NCBI GenBank assembly: GCA_030142905.1
Contig: JASJOG010000104.1
Span: 1,061,017-1,125,016 of the forward strand
Direction: 5' to 3'
DNA length: 64,000 bases
Source: Heliopora coerulea
Taxonomy: Eukaryota; Cnidaria; Anthozoa; Scleralcyonacea; Helioporidae
In this document: positions 34,671 to 47,100 of the stretch, in pieces
How the letters are laid out: each line of letters begins with the position of its first letter
How positions within the stretch are numbered: position 1 is the stretch's first letter
Translations under genes and position numbers: made by a program
Notes under the pieces: generated by a model
What the model was told of the DNA's origin: nothing
The model's database searches: none
Seen by the model: only the letters and a program-made list of their open reading frames with translations

Positions 34671-37600
34671 ATGAAGAAGTTTGCTATATTTGGTTTCTTG
34701 CTCTTGGCTTTAACGTACATCTATGGTGAGCAAACAAATAACTACATCTTTCTAATCTTTTTAGCTTTAAAGTATATTGTCCTAACTGAATTTTATTTAT
34801 TTACCATTGATACAGTACATGCATATTTAATAAGCTAAAAGGTCGTATAGAAGTGCTTAAATAGAAAGTTCAAATGTCTTGAGTGAAGGCCGTTCGTTAT
34901 AGTAAAAAGCGACGTGTTACTTACCGCTTTTCGATAATTCTAAAGTCTTCATTTTTAATTCTCGCTGCATTTAGCGGTTGTAGCAGCAGAAAAAGAGAAC
35001 AACGAAGTGACATCTCTTGACGAGGATGAAGAAGAACTCGAGGAACTTCCAAATGATGAAGAGGAAGTTGATGCAGGTAGAAGATAATAGTCTGACACGT
35101 TTTTCTGACTCTTAAAATAACTAAAGTGAACGAGGGAAAAACTTAAAGTTCAATAGAAAACGCTGCTGACTTCAGGACAATCTTTCATTCAGCCCTAATC
35201 TCCGTGCGCCAAATTTCTGCAAAGTCTTCCATGAAAAGGTTGCATCCAACGCTTGAGCGAATCTTTGATTTTTAAAATGATTATGTCTATTAAACGTGAT
35301 ATACTGAACTGCACCAAAAGAAAAGATTCCAAACCAAAAGCAGAGCTGCAAACAAGCCAAGGGAATGAGATTCGGGCTGTATAAAACGCGAAGGCTATGT
35401 TTGAGAAAAGCAATACTCCCACCACCGAATATCGTCAAAGAGAAAGTTTGAGCTTGAATTTTCAGAGCCGAATAATAAAGCGATCTTAATCTCCTCCATA
35501 TCGACCACATTTGATGTCAACAAAGGTGTCCCACAACAGTTTGTGATATCTCTGCCGAGAACTCGGTGAGATGAATTTTCTCTTGGGATAATAAGGAACA
35601 AAAGATGTGTTTACACACGTGATCTATAAAGGGAGAAAACGTTAGATAGCAAGTATGGTCTATCACTGTAACACGATTCCGATTCCTAACCATTCATGGA
35701 TACACACTTCTTAACAAATTCGAAAAACTAAAGATTTGATCGCAGGCACTTCGTCAGAGTGAAGCAAACAGCCTTTAAATCATTTTCTATTTCGTAGAAA
35801 ACTATCTAGGCAACACCACAATCCAAGTCATTTTTCTCAAATAACTTGCTCATAGCGTTAATACGCGAACAAGATATAACGAGGCCAAAGTCGATATTTC
35901 AGTTAATGTATATACTTTGAATGTATATCCTCGATCGTTGATAGACATTGGCTTTCGTATCTGATTTGCTAAAATCTTTTATTTGATGGACTTTTTCAGT
36001 TGCAGACACGAAATCTTTGATGAACTAGTCTTAATGCTAAGTTGAATTAATGGTAATTACTTAAGGGCAATATTTAAATAACCGTATTCAAAAGAAATGG
36101 TGTACTGATTAGCATTTGTAGTTTGAATGAAAAAGCATCCAACATTCTCTTCGATTTACTAAATTAGAATAGCTTGAATCTCCAATACAGGGTGTAAAGC
36201 CGAACAGTTACATGTATTTGTGAGATAAGGAACATAAGGAAAAAACCATGCCTCATAACTTGTGTGGGATTTATAACTTGTCTTCGGGTCCCCGTTGTTA
36301 CTCTCGTATTCAATCTATTACTTATCAATAACTTTATTCTAGCATAAGGACATTATTTTCCGGAATAAAGTTTTAAAATTAAATTGTAAAAATTTTCCAT
36401 TTTTACGTAGACGAAGTTGAAGATGCTGACAAAGAGAAGGAAAAGATGATGAGTACGTTTGCTTTATTTTTTTACTTTTCAGATTTAATATATATAGGAT
36501 ATTTAATAACTTTACGATAGCCTCGTGTAGTTTTCTTAAAATTGAAAGGATGCAAGTTTGACCCTGAAAGAGTCGTGAATACGAATTTTCTACAAGATAA
36601 GAAACGTAATTTAATCATAGCGAAAACGTTGTATAAATATTTATCATATTACTGAGCTCTCTGTCCGGTCTCTACGCAAAATGACCCACGCTGATTGGCT
36701 GCCTAGCCGTGCAATAAAATTTTCGTACAGACGGGCTTAGTTTAGGCGGGAAAACTTCAGAGTTGATGTGAGGAAAAACCAGATTCAGTTACTTTTTACA
36801 AGATTTACAATAATAAACCACTAAAAATAGTTAAACCTTATCAACGATAATTTTAAACTGAAAACCAGATGAATTGATGAAAATAACCCACAAAGAACTA
36901 TGCAAAAACAAGCAAGTAAACTTAAAACGCTAACTCACGAACTAAAAAGTTCGTTAAAAGCGACCAAGGAAGGAATCAGAAGCCATATAATAAATTCCTT
37001 ATTAAACTTGTTTGTTCGCTCTGTACGGGAAAGTATTTGCCATCGTTTTCTTCCGCACAGACCTCATTCCTTCGTCGCTCGGTCTGTACGAAAATCTGAC
37101 GCAAATACTTTTCCTTACATACCTCACACTCGGTTAATAAGAAATGAATATCGCAAAAACGTTGACTCGAGACTGACAGATAGAAAAATAAGCTCAGCGA
37201 ATCCTTAGATTTAGAAATTTTTAAGAAATCTTTATGCAAAATTGCATCAAAATGTAATTTTACAAAGAATGCTCGTTCATACAGATTTTGGTCCATCCTG
37301 CATCGGTCTGTGTTCTCTGGTTAACCATTGTACAAGTTGATGTGTTTAGGTGAAATATGGGCAAGTTAAATATTGAAAAAAATCTTACTTTTTATTCTAC
37401 ACAGATGATGTTGAACGTGAAGTTTTTGATGAAGAGAAGCGAATGATCAGTAAGTTGGTTTTGTTTTTGTGTTTGTTTGCTTTTTTGTTTTCTTGTTCAT
37501 GCATTTTTATCACCGACTTAGACTATATCTTAGACGACCTAGACTTTACCTTTCCTTCTTTCGCCATCTCTTTCCCTGTAGTTTAAGGATAACTTCCTCG

Positions 37601-40600
37601 ACTGAACAAGGACATTGACGATATTAATAAGTGAACTTTCTATAACTCATTCTCGACTGGTGTTCTCCCTTTGACATGGAAAATCGTCTGGATTTAGTGA
37701 AAGTAAAAGAGAAGAGGTCCTCGTCAGTCGACGAAGTGTTGAGGAGGAAGTCTTCAACCCTTTCTCGACTGTATTTCACACCTCAACATGTAAAATCGTC
37801 TGACGTTTAACCAAAGTAAAATAGTAAAGTTAGTCATAAGTCGGGAAATGGTTAAAGAGAAGGTCTTTAATCCTTAGCTTTTGACTTCTTCGCCTGATGA
37901 GTAATCGTCAGACGTTAGCCAGAGTGAAACAGTTAGAGTAAAGAATAAAAGAGACCCCGAAAAAGATCATCTTGTAAAACCCAAGACTCGAGTTAAGTAT
38001 ACAAGAATAAAAGTAATAAAGGTAATATTTCGACTTTATTGCAAAGTGTTTATCAAACTCTACTAAACTACAAAGCAAGCTGTAATCCACAAACGTTTGT
38101 CAACGCTAAACCCTCAAGAAAACGTTTCTAAGTTCTAGACGGGACCCCTCTTCTGGGGCTTAGGACACAACAGATTTCCTGTCTGCCCATTAAAAACATT
38201 TTCTGAGGATTTAATCATGAATATCTACCTTTATTAGCTGGCAATGATCTTGAGAAAATTAAACAAGGTTTTACGTATTCTTCAAACTTTATTTACCGTG
38301 GTGCAAACAAATTTAATGACGCGTGGTGAAGAAAAATCTGAAAATAAGAGCGAGAAAAGATATTGGTCATGGAATTGAAGAACTTACATTGTGATTTTAT
38401 TTTTTTGTGTAACAGAGATTAAATGTAAAGGTTGCAAGAGAAAATGTCTGTTTGGGCGATTTAAGTGCTTCATCTGCTGGAGTAAGAAATGCGGGAAAAA
38501 AAAACCCTGCAATTGTCGAAAGTTCAAAGCAGGGGTAAGTGTAACCTGAACAATTTAAAGTATACATTTATTATCGTGAATGCAGCATTCTTGAAAAAAA
38601 CAATATTAAAATCAGTTGTTGTAAACGTAACTGTTAATCGAGCGTAAATGCCACAATGTCCTTTAAGATATACGCTTCTTCTCATCGGTATTACCACTAT
38701 ATATAAATTAAATTCGTCAACATGCTTTCGGCAACCGTTGGTCGAACATCGCACTAGATTCGCGAGGTCGCAGGCTCGATTCCCAGCCAGAAGGCCCATA
38801 GTTGCATTACTTCGCTACAGGTGCCCGTCGTGTCTTAAAAATGAATCGTGATACTCGAAATTTTCCTCTGTTAAAAAAAATGTTGTATACGTAACTGTTA
38901 AGTGAAGTTTATATACCGTGACCGAGACCATTAAACGATATATAAACCTGAGGACGAAGCCCGAAGGTTGACATATCACTGAAACACCGAGGTCAAGGTA
39001 TATAACCAACGTTTATCATGATTGGTGAAGTTTCGAATAAAGTATTTAACTTGTCCGACAAGGGTACAAAAATGGCGAAATTTTAGTAGAAAATTCATGA
39101 ATATCTTTATGAGGTTTATAAATTAGTTATAAACGTCTCGAGAACAAAAGAAACTGGGCCAACAATGATATAATAGACTGTAAATACCACAATGTTCTTT
39201 TATATTATCATGAATGTTCGTTGGACATTCGTCAAACTCAAATCAGTCTTGTACGTTTATTATCGTCTGTGCGTTTGCATATCTCATAGCGTGCGATGGA
39301 TTCTTTTCTATTTTCTTTTCTCCACATTCAATACATTAAAACGAATTTTATTGGCGTAGTGCTGAGTAAAAACAGAGTTTGATGCGATGATTTCAAGATT
39401 TTATCAACGCTCATAAATTTTTAGTGATGAAGAAGTGTCAGAAATCAAATAAGGCTGATGGAAATTGTGATTTGTCTTGACACAATCTAGAATTATCACG
39501 GGATATCTTAGAAACATTGCTGCAATTTTGCCCAGTGCACGTATTTTTATGAAATCAAGCTCTCGAAAAATATCGTGACTTTCTACAAGCTGCCAGAGCT
39601 GGAATGTTCATCCCGGTTTTCCCTCCTGTGAACCTGGTACCTCAACAGTTTCTCAAAATATTTATTGATCCCCCTGTTTATCAATGTTTCTCAATCATCC
39701 CCCCCGTTCAATGTGAAAACCGGAAGTTGCATGCAATCAGTATGAGGTCCTGTGCACACGTATCTGCTTTCGATTTCAAACGCAATCTTTTTCTCCATTT
39801 TCAAAAATATTTCCGTCCACACGATAACGTACAAACGGTTTGAAAACGCTAACAACCTACTTCGGCTACAAAGTTATCTCACCAAGCACTTGTATCTCCT
39901 GGTCAAACCCGAAATCTTCAAGGTCTTGTTTGTCTTCGTCTCCTGTCAAGACGTTTCAGACTGACCTTCAAGATTGGGAGTGAAAGTAACCTGACAATGT
40001 CAGTGGCGGATCTTGGATATTTAAAAGGGGGGTGGCCAAGGGCAAATCCTGGACTTTTAGGTGCAGTCTGTAGCGCTTCCAGAACGGTTTTTAAGAAGAG
40101 TTTTAGTTTTAGGAACATACGAAATAAAGTGAATATATTTGGACTATTAAAAATATTCAATGCATACACTTTTAGGTAATTAAAAGCTTTAACCTCAGTC
40201 ATTTATAGAATTGTTATAAACCGAACACAACAGTCAGTTAGTACCTTTAACCGATTGTTGAAAAATATTTGTTTTGTCAATGAAAAGCGAAGATGCATTC
40301 ATTCTTCTGGAGTGTAGGGCCATGAAACGTTCACAAATCTGGTTTCTGTTGATCGGAATTGTCGTGTGACTGTGCATGGCAGCAAGAGCCAAATTGGAAA
40401 GTCGGGAGGTCGTCATGGAGCTCCGAAGCCAAGTATGAATTCTACGAATGCGTGAGAATGATCGCTCTGCTTCTGTGCTACCTATGGGCAAAACAGCAAG
40501 AATCTTCAGAAGTTCTCTCACGTTTGGGAAGAATATGTTGTCCGCATGTGTTGCCAGAATAGACGTAACTGAGCTGCTTGCAACTGGCTGCGGTTGTCGT

Positions 40601-43600
40601 TTCCAGTAGTTCATCCAGCGTAAAAGTTCACTGTCAAAAGCCGATGGTAGCGGCATCACGTGATTCCATTTCTCGTGTAAAATTCGGCCGAGTTCTACTA
40701 CAGCCTCCATTCTCTTTGTGACGATAACCTGAGGAATCAAGGCACACAGCTCATAATGCGTTCTTTTGTCCTCACTAAAGCGACATTGTAATTCCGAGCA
40801 GATAACATCAACAAACAGTATTGCCACCGTTCGTCTCCAGTATTCTTGTACTGTCTCAGCTGGGCAGTTTTCTCGATTCCTTTGTCGACTGCAAACTCGC
40901 GGGCGTTGTTCAGTCGACCCAACCATTTCTGCCAGAGTCTTGACTTTTTCATACATGAGCTGAAACCGTGCATTGATTTCACTGCGTATCTCTTGGTAGC
41001 AACAGATGACTTCTTCAATTTTCTGGAATCCGAAATATACTTCCATGAGTTCGCCTTGTAGGGCGCAGACAAGTGGTCGCATAGACTCCAGTAGTTCCTT
41101 GGCACAAACGAAGTTGACAATGTGTCCAAAGTTGCTCATAATGTGCCGCAGTCCATTTGCCATTGTCTTGGTTTTGGCGTCCCAGTCCCATGTCTCGTTA
41201 TTCTGATAAAAACGGTCATCGTTTGTGGGCTCACATATTTCATTCAGTGTGATGACGATATACTCATACAAGTCGAAAATGGTTTCAAACGTGGAGTGCC
41301 TTTCGATCCACCGGGTCTTGCATAAACTCTTTAGCTTTTTCCTCTTATTTTCTGGCGAGAAGGCGTGGATGATAACTTCAAAGAATTTTTGGCGTTTGGG
41401 GGAGTTGTCGAAGAAACTTTATAGTTCTCGACATGAATCCATCATATTTTGAATTGACGGAATTTTGCAAGCTTGACAGATCACAAGGTTAAGAGAATGA
41501 AGGCAGCAACCTTGATATTCTGCATCTGGTGCAAACTTGCCTATTTCAGCTTGAACGCCTTTCTTATCTGAGCTCATCGACGCAGTCTTGTCGTAAGCCT
41601 GGCCCCGACAATTTGCGAGATTGATTCCTTGCCTCTCTAAGCTGTCTCGAATTGCGGTGGCTATAGCCTCTCCAGTGATTCTACGCAAATCACACATATC
41701 GATTAAAACTTCACGCTTTGTTGGTTTGGATGGGTTAGCGATGAAGTCAAGTAGGCGGAGACACACCGACAAAACTTCCCGTCCCTGAGATGTCGTCTCG
41801 TCGCCAATTAAAGCGAAATGGGGACTCTTTTCAAGGCACTGGCGGAAGTAGTCACGAATCAAGTCAGCAATCACTTCAATGAGTTCGTTTTGGATGGTTT
41901 TGCTTGTATACCGTGCGTTTCGTGGCCCTGAAGTAAGATACTCTTTTAGAACAGGGTTGCTATCGGCCAGGAGTCGTACAATGGCGACGAAATTACCTTC
42001 ATTGCTTGTAGGCGGTTGATCAAATTGTACGTCATCGTCCCTGTGTCCGCGCAAAGCAAGCTGCTGCTTCACACACAGCAGAACAGCATCTACGATAAAA
42101 GGCAGTACTGCTTTATTTCTCTGGACATTCTGCAGAGCTATTGTATTGATCTGTGTATCGATGCGGTTTTCAATATTTGCAATCTGGGCCCGAATACAAC
42201 CAGCACGTTCGATACATCTCTTGTGGTACTCTGTAGTTTCGTGAGCATCAAGCTTCTCTTTGGACTTGTTATAGTTTGTAAATGGTGTTTTCACCAAGAC
42301 TCCTAATGACTCTTTCTCTCGATCAGTTAGAAAGAGAAGACATGACAAACACCAACCTCCTCTAAATTCGGTGTGTGCACTGTAAGCCAGCCATCTACGT
42401 TGATCTAGCCATTTAAGTTGAAAGCAAATGGTCTTCTTAGGTCCAAACTGTCGTTTATCAAGATGATCAGCATCGGATGCTGCTGGTCGCCAGCATTTGT
42501 CGAGAAAATCTACTTTAATAGCGTCACTTAATGTTCTTCCCATTTTCTGAGCGATAAGAATTTCACTTACGTCATAGGGCGCGACAAGTATCAAGACATT
42601 TTGGTCAACTTCTTTTGAATGACCACCTTGAACAGTCTGAGGGACTCGTGCAGCCAGTGGAGTTGCTGTCGAGTTTGAATCGAAAGTATTGATACGATCT
42701 TGCTCTGGCTGACTTTGACGTTCATTAGAAGTTGTTGAATTGTTTGAGCCTTCTCCTTGTCCAGGAACTTCTTTTGTAAGAAAAGCATCCAAAGTGTTCT
42801 GTCTACGTCGTTTCATTGTGATCGAAAAGTTAGTTATGCAAAACAACGCTAATTTACATGTTTCACGCCGCCATGTTTTTAACACACGGCGGCATGTAGG
42901 GCAGCGGAGCCGAAAGTTCTGAAGAACTTTATGTTAGCCACAATATCATGTACTGTGTGATAAGAAGTATCAAATATCAGCAGGTGACAGGTGTAGTTGT
43001 ATCACAATTTACTTTATCGTATTTTATTGCTTATGTGTAAAACATATGGAATTATTAACACTGCCACAATATAATATTTTACATAAATTTGGGCATGAAC
43101 TGGGAAGAGGTAAATGGCAGACCAACGTTAGTTGAGTCAAATGGGGGGTGGCTAGCCACCCAATCCACCCCCCCCTAGATCCGCCCCTGAATGTTAAGCC
43201 TCCTTCTCATGTAGTCAGCATGAACATTCAGCAAAGCTACAGTGATCTCAAGACACGGAATTAGGCTTGAAAAAAAGCCCAAACAAAAGCGATACAAAAG
43301 TGATACGTTCGTCCAGCATTTTAAATGATATGTTAGTCCGACATTTTAAATGATATGTTCGTCCGACATTTTAAATGATACGTTCGTCCGTCATTTTAAG
43401 TGATGCGTTCGTCCGCCATTTTAAATGATATAAAATAGACTACTGCGTAGGCACTGTTGAAAGGAAGTGAAATAATCGGAAAGCTCTGAATAATTTTCGA
43501 ACGTTTCGAGCGAAGGCCCTTCGTCAGAGAGAAAACCAAGGGCCTTCGCTCGAAACGTTAGAAAACTACTCTTTACATTTCGGCATTACTCAGACCTTTT

Positions 43601-43999
43601 CGATTATTTCAATTCGATTTTAAATAATACGTTCCTTCGCCATTTTCAATGATACGTTAGTCCGCCATTTTAAACCTCGCGCAGGATATCATACCATGAC
43701 GTAAGCGTTTTTAAAATGTTTTGTTTACATCCGTCCACACGACCGTAGGAAAACGGCGTTTCAAAACTTTCCGCTCTGGGAAATGTTTTTGAAAAGTTCC
43801 GTTTTCGGTGACCGTATTTGCCGAATACGTATGGAGGGGAAAGCAATCTGCCAAGAAAAATTTGCATTTTCAAACAAAAACTGATATACGTGTGGGCGGG
43901 GTCTTTGTTTTTTTTTTTTTACTGTGTTGTGTTTTTAGAAGAGAAAGCTAACTTTAGAAATCATTTTTACAGTGTCGTTACGGAAGATGTAAAGGATAA
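34671..43999 (+). CDS. Gene 2: secreted pre-pro-peptide with a 10-cysteine basic mature peptide (6 exons)
   Basis: Exons 34671-34725, 35975-less intron layout as follows: 34671-34725, 34975-35076, 36411-36452, 37405-37449, 38416-38534 and 43973-43999, totalling 390 nt and 129 aa. Phases are 1,1,1,1,0. The signal peptide starts MKKFAIFGFLLLALTYIYG. Exons 2-4 code for an acidic pro-region (about 19-79) ending DEEKR. The predicted mature peptide (about 80-129, 50 aa) is basic, with 10 cysteines spaced 2,3,6,2,4,5,1,6,4. The last exon adds eight residues, starting with Cys and ending CKG before TAA. AATAAA lies at 44159-44164. Exons 3-6 also occur in the broken copy at 1346-5820. Intron 5 is 5.4 kb because a 3189-bp hAT element (40001-43189) sits in it. 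The short Cys-rich basic peptide behind an acidic pro-piece resembles defence or venom peptide precursors in design only; I recognise no named family. The assignment of exon 6 rests on phase, its Cys start and the copy in B. Confidence 0.73.
38416..38534 (+). CDS. Gene 2 exon 5: Cys-rich mature peptide exon
   Basis: The acceptor is AACAG and the donor GTAAGT starts at 38535. The exon is phase 1 in and phase 0 out, and codes for eight of the ten mature cysteines. The paralogous exon at 3356-3454 lacks 20 nt at its 3' end, which puts its downstream exon out of frame. Confidence 0.75.
40001..43189 (-). mobile_element. Complete hAT-superfamily transposon in gene 2 intron 5 (hAT-2)
   Basis: Ends are CAGTGGCGGATCT and, inverted, CAGGGGCGGATCT; length is 3189 bp. 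The empty site is preserved in copy B (CTGATAATGTTAAGCC). Comparing the two shows AATGT repeated at both sides (39996-40000 and 43190-43194), a 5-bp duplication where hAT elements usually give 8. The insertion postdates the segmental duplication. It is on the minus strand, opposite to gene 2, so the intron can still be removed. Confidence 0.9.
40234..42816 (-). pseudogene. hAT transposase, ZMYM1/THAP12-like, with one in-frame stop (hAT-2)
   Basis: I start at ATG 42816 (MKRRRQNTLDAFLTKE); an in-frame ATG at 42885 is possible. The frame has 861 codons to the stop at 40234, broken once by TAA at 41421-41419 (codon 466). Order: a TTF-type zinc finger region (WCLSCLLF...H..H); a DUF4371-like part with LIGDETTSQGREVLSVCLRL, likely holding a catalytic Asp; GQAYDKTASMS; CCLHSLNL (CxxH); after the stop SFFDNSPKRQKFFEVI and CKTRWIERHSTFE; and the C-terminal hAT dimerisation region with GSTEAERSFSRIRRIHTWLR. 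It is a DNA cut-and-paste enzyme acting in the nucleus. Otherwise intact, suggesting recent activity. Confidence 0.87.
43440..43613. mobile_element. Penelope-like foldback inside the 25-bp minisatellite
   Basis: About 43467-43522 and 43536-43613 are imperfect inverted copies. The left end carries a full hammerhead-like core on minus (TCGTCAG at 43521-43527) and the right only its 3' half on plus. The tail resembles 1030-1120. It splits the copy C minisatellite and is missing from copy B. Confidence 0.65.
43495..43537 (-). ncRNA. Hammerhead ribozyme-like motif
   Basis: Minus strand CTGACGA, GGGC/GCTC stem II and GAAACGTT, as in the motif at 1003-1046. The 3' flank is CGA where TCT would need AGA, which weakens helix I. 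Confidence 0.45.
43973..43999 (+). CDS. Gene 2 exon 6: eight-residue Cys-first terminal exon
   Basis: A TTTTTACAG acceptor is followed by TGTCGTTACGGAAGATGTAA and a TAA stop at 43997-43999, giving CRYGRCKG. Genes 1 and 3 also end with a tiny phase-0 exon whose first codon is Cys. The duplicate at 5794-5820 keeps the same structure with one residue change. Confidence 0.65.
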   Translation, partial: CRYGRCKG

Positions 44000-44158
44000 A
44001 TGGAGTACCACGTCATGTCGACAACATAGAACGTGATTGAAACCTGGACATGGACCAAGGATTATCTGTAGTCGACTTGGACAAGAAACCATAATGGACT
44101 GTAGTTGATAGAGGGATACACTTTACAGTAGATTACCTTTTATACACTAGCGATATGA

Positions 44159-44164
44159 AATAAA
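44159..44164 (+). terminator. Polyadenylation signal of gene 2
   Basis: AATAAA lies 160 nt after the predicted stop. The duplicate copy keeps it at 5979-5984. Confidence 0.5.
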
Positions 44165-47100
44165 GGAAACTTTCAGAAATCCAAAGATCGTCGTTCCGTC
44201 ATAACAAGTTTACCTAAGATATCTGCAATTCTACCTATGATACTATGTCATAACAAGTTTACCTAAGATATCTGCAATTCTACAGAAGATACTATGTCAT
44301 AACAAGTTTACCTAAGATATCTGGAATTCTGAGATACTACGTCATAACAAGTTTACTTAAGATATCTGCAATTCTATCTAAGATACTACGCCATAACAAG
44401 TTTACCTAAGATATCTGCAATTCTACGGAAGATACTATTTCATAACAAGTTTACCTAAGACATCTGCGACTCTAAGATACTACGTCATAACAAGTTTACT
44501 TAAGATATCTGCAATTCTACGGAAGATACTATGTCATAACAAGTTTACCTAAGATATCTGCAATTCTGAGATACTACGTCATAACAAGTTTACTTAAGAT
44601 ATCTGCAATTCTATCTAAGATACTACGCCATAACAAGTTTACCTAAGATATCTGCAATTCTACCTAAGATACTACGTCATAACAAGTTCCCCTAAAATAT
44701 CTATCGGAGGGGTGATAGTGAGACTGTGTTGTAATTCCGCTAGAAGCTGCGTGACTTTCCTCTTCCCAGCCCCTCACACTTACTCTTATTGATGCTTACA
44801 TGAAAGGTCAATGACCAACCACTTGCGTCCAAGTTAAGACACCGTTGCTTTCTAGTGCTTCGTGTGACTATATTACCTGCGTTGTCATAATCTCTTTCAA
44901 CTGTTGCTCATCTCACTAAGTTTTCATTAAGCACAGGGACAAAAATCTATCTGGTGTCTTACTCTCCTTAAATCTCTTTACCCTTTGACTTCCCAGAATT
45001 ACGACTTTGTTCTAGCTAACACTTCAAAGATTTTAATGTGGCTCACGTTACAACGACCTAATTCAGTAGTGTAAAAAATTTCGGCTGGCGTCCGATTATT
45101 ATTATAGATTGATTATAAATTAAAGCGTCCGTTAGTTCAGACAAACGCTTCATAATCTGGTCTCTTGTAAAGTTCTAAAGAGATTAAACGTTTCATAATC
45201 CTGAATGTACCTTACAACATTAAAATTAACCGACACGTTTCAGTGAGAAAAGTGTTTCTGACTTCCATAAAGACGTTGATAAACTTTTGTTGCTTTTTTT
45301 TTGTTTTTCGTGGTGCCTAAGCTATTTAAAGTTACCATAAAAGTTTTTACATAGTCTAGTTTTCTTAGCGAGGGAATGAAGCACTAAATGATTAAGGACT
45401 ACGCACCGCATTATCGCGAGCGCTTCATCGGATAATATGAAGAAGAGAAAAGATAAAATAACTCCACTTACTGAAGTCCATGAACGTTCATACATACCTT
45501 TAGTTGAATTATAAGGATTTCTTGATGTGACAACGCGAAGTTTGAGTAACGTTACATAAAAACCATCCCCATTTACTGGTTTGGAGCAAATTGAAGTTTT
45601 CAGCTGCACGTAAAGTTTGATATTTTGAGCTTTGTGAAAGTTCGCCAGAAGTTTGTTGTCAATAGAGGTTTTCGTTTTGAAAAGATTAACGGCTGCATAA
45701 ATAAGGATTAGATACAAACTGATATATTAGCATTGGGTGGTATTTATGTACTGTTTGCAGTACGATCGTGGGTGATGCTTGGGAATGACATGCAAACAAG
45801 AAGTGAAGGACAATGATTATATTTCTGATACAACACCGACACGAATATTGTAAATCTTCTATGGTACTAATTCAAGTAAAGATTCGTCTACATCAAAAAA
45901 TCCAAAGAGACGAACGATATTTACCAGGAAAATAGCACGAAAGGTTTATGTACATGTAAATCGAACGCAGTCACAGATACAATCCATGTGTTGTATCGTA
46001 TTTACAACAACTCCTCAAACTTGAAATTCTTCTGGGTTTTTTTTCTTCAGGAATGGTTAATGAGTATTAAAACGACAAATTTACCATCAGGTCCTTTAAA
46101 ACTTTTTGATTGACAAACTTAATTAACCAGAAAGTTGGCAAACTCCAGGTGATATTCACTTGTTTGGGGAAAACTGTAGGTTTCAAGTGCAACTTAAAAC
46201 GTGACACTTAAGCTATTCAAATTTATCCTAACGTTTACTAATGTCAAGCATTCTGTTGTAAGGTTTGACGTAAAACTTATAACCGAAATAGTCTGTACTT
46301 AAAGTAATATGGGCAAATGTCCAACACTAAACTACACTCCCCAGCTTGGCATTTCACGTAAAAAACAAGATGTGCTTATTCAAAGCATTATTTAATAATC
46401 GATCAATATCTCTTGCAAATCACCCAACATTTCCTCCCTCGATATTGGATAAGGATTATGGTGTACACGCCATTTTAAGGCAATGTGCAAATAGTTCATT
46501 TTATGTAATAAAAAGAGTTCCTAAGCTACAGTCTCGTAGGTCGCAACCAGTTCACAGAAGTCGAATGAGCCGAACTGTGCTCATATTTATTATGTATAAG
46601 ACATTCAAGTACTTGTTATGAAATGGTACGCATCCTACGCACGCTTTGGATGGAAAAACCACGCTTTCTGTGAGAGTTGAGTCAGTGCTGACGCCAATTT
46701 CATTTCTTTTTCATTAGAGTAGAGAGACATGTGTGACGTCACGTGTGTTCGGAAAAACATCAGTTATTTTATAGAATCAAGGTTTGTGAAATAACTACAA
46801 TTTAAATAGATGTTTTTCCGGTTGAAATGACGTAACTCGAGCAATTTTCTATTTATTAAATTTAGACAGTAGATATCACAGCTGTGTAGTCTCTATACAG
46901 ACACTGCAATATAAACTTTATACCTGTAACTAGAAATAACATAAGTATATATAGAACATACGCACTGGTATACGGACGGTATCTATATAGACGTTGGAAG
47001 TAACAAAAATATATAGTATACAGACAGCAGTATATAGACAGTCTATAGATACAAGAAATAACCTAGGGATATGGCTATAGACATTACTACATGAACATTC

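Noticed and set aside
40234..41271. Separate C-terminal hAT-2 gene starting at MYEYIV
   Set aside because: It is in frame with the upstream part; only TAA 41421-41419 separates them, and homologous sequence continues through the gap. The same applies to 19988-21061 of hAT-1.
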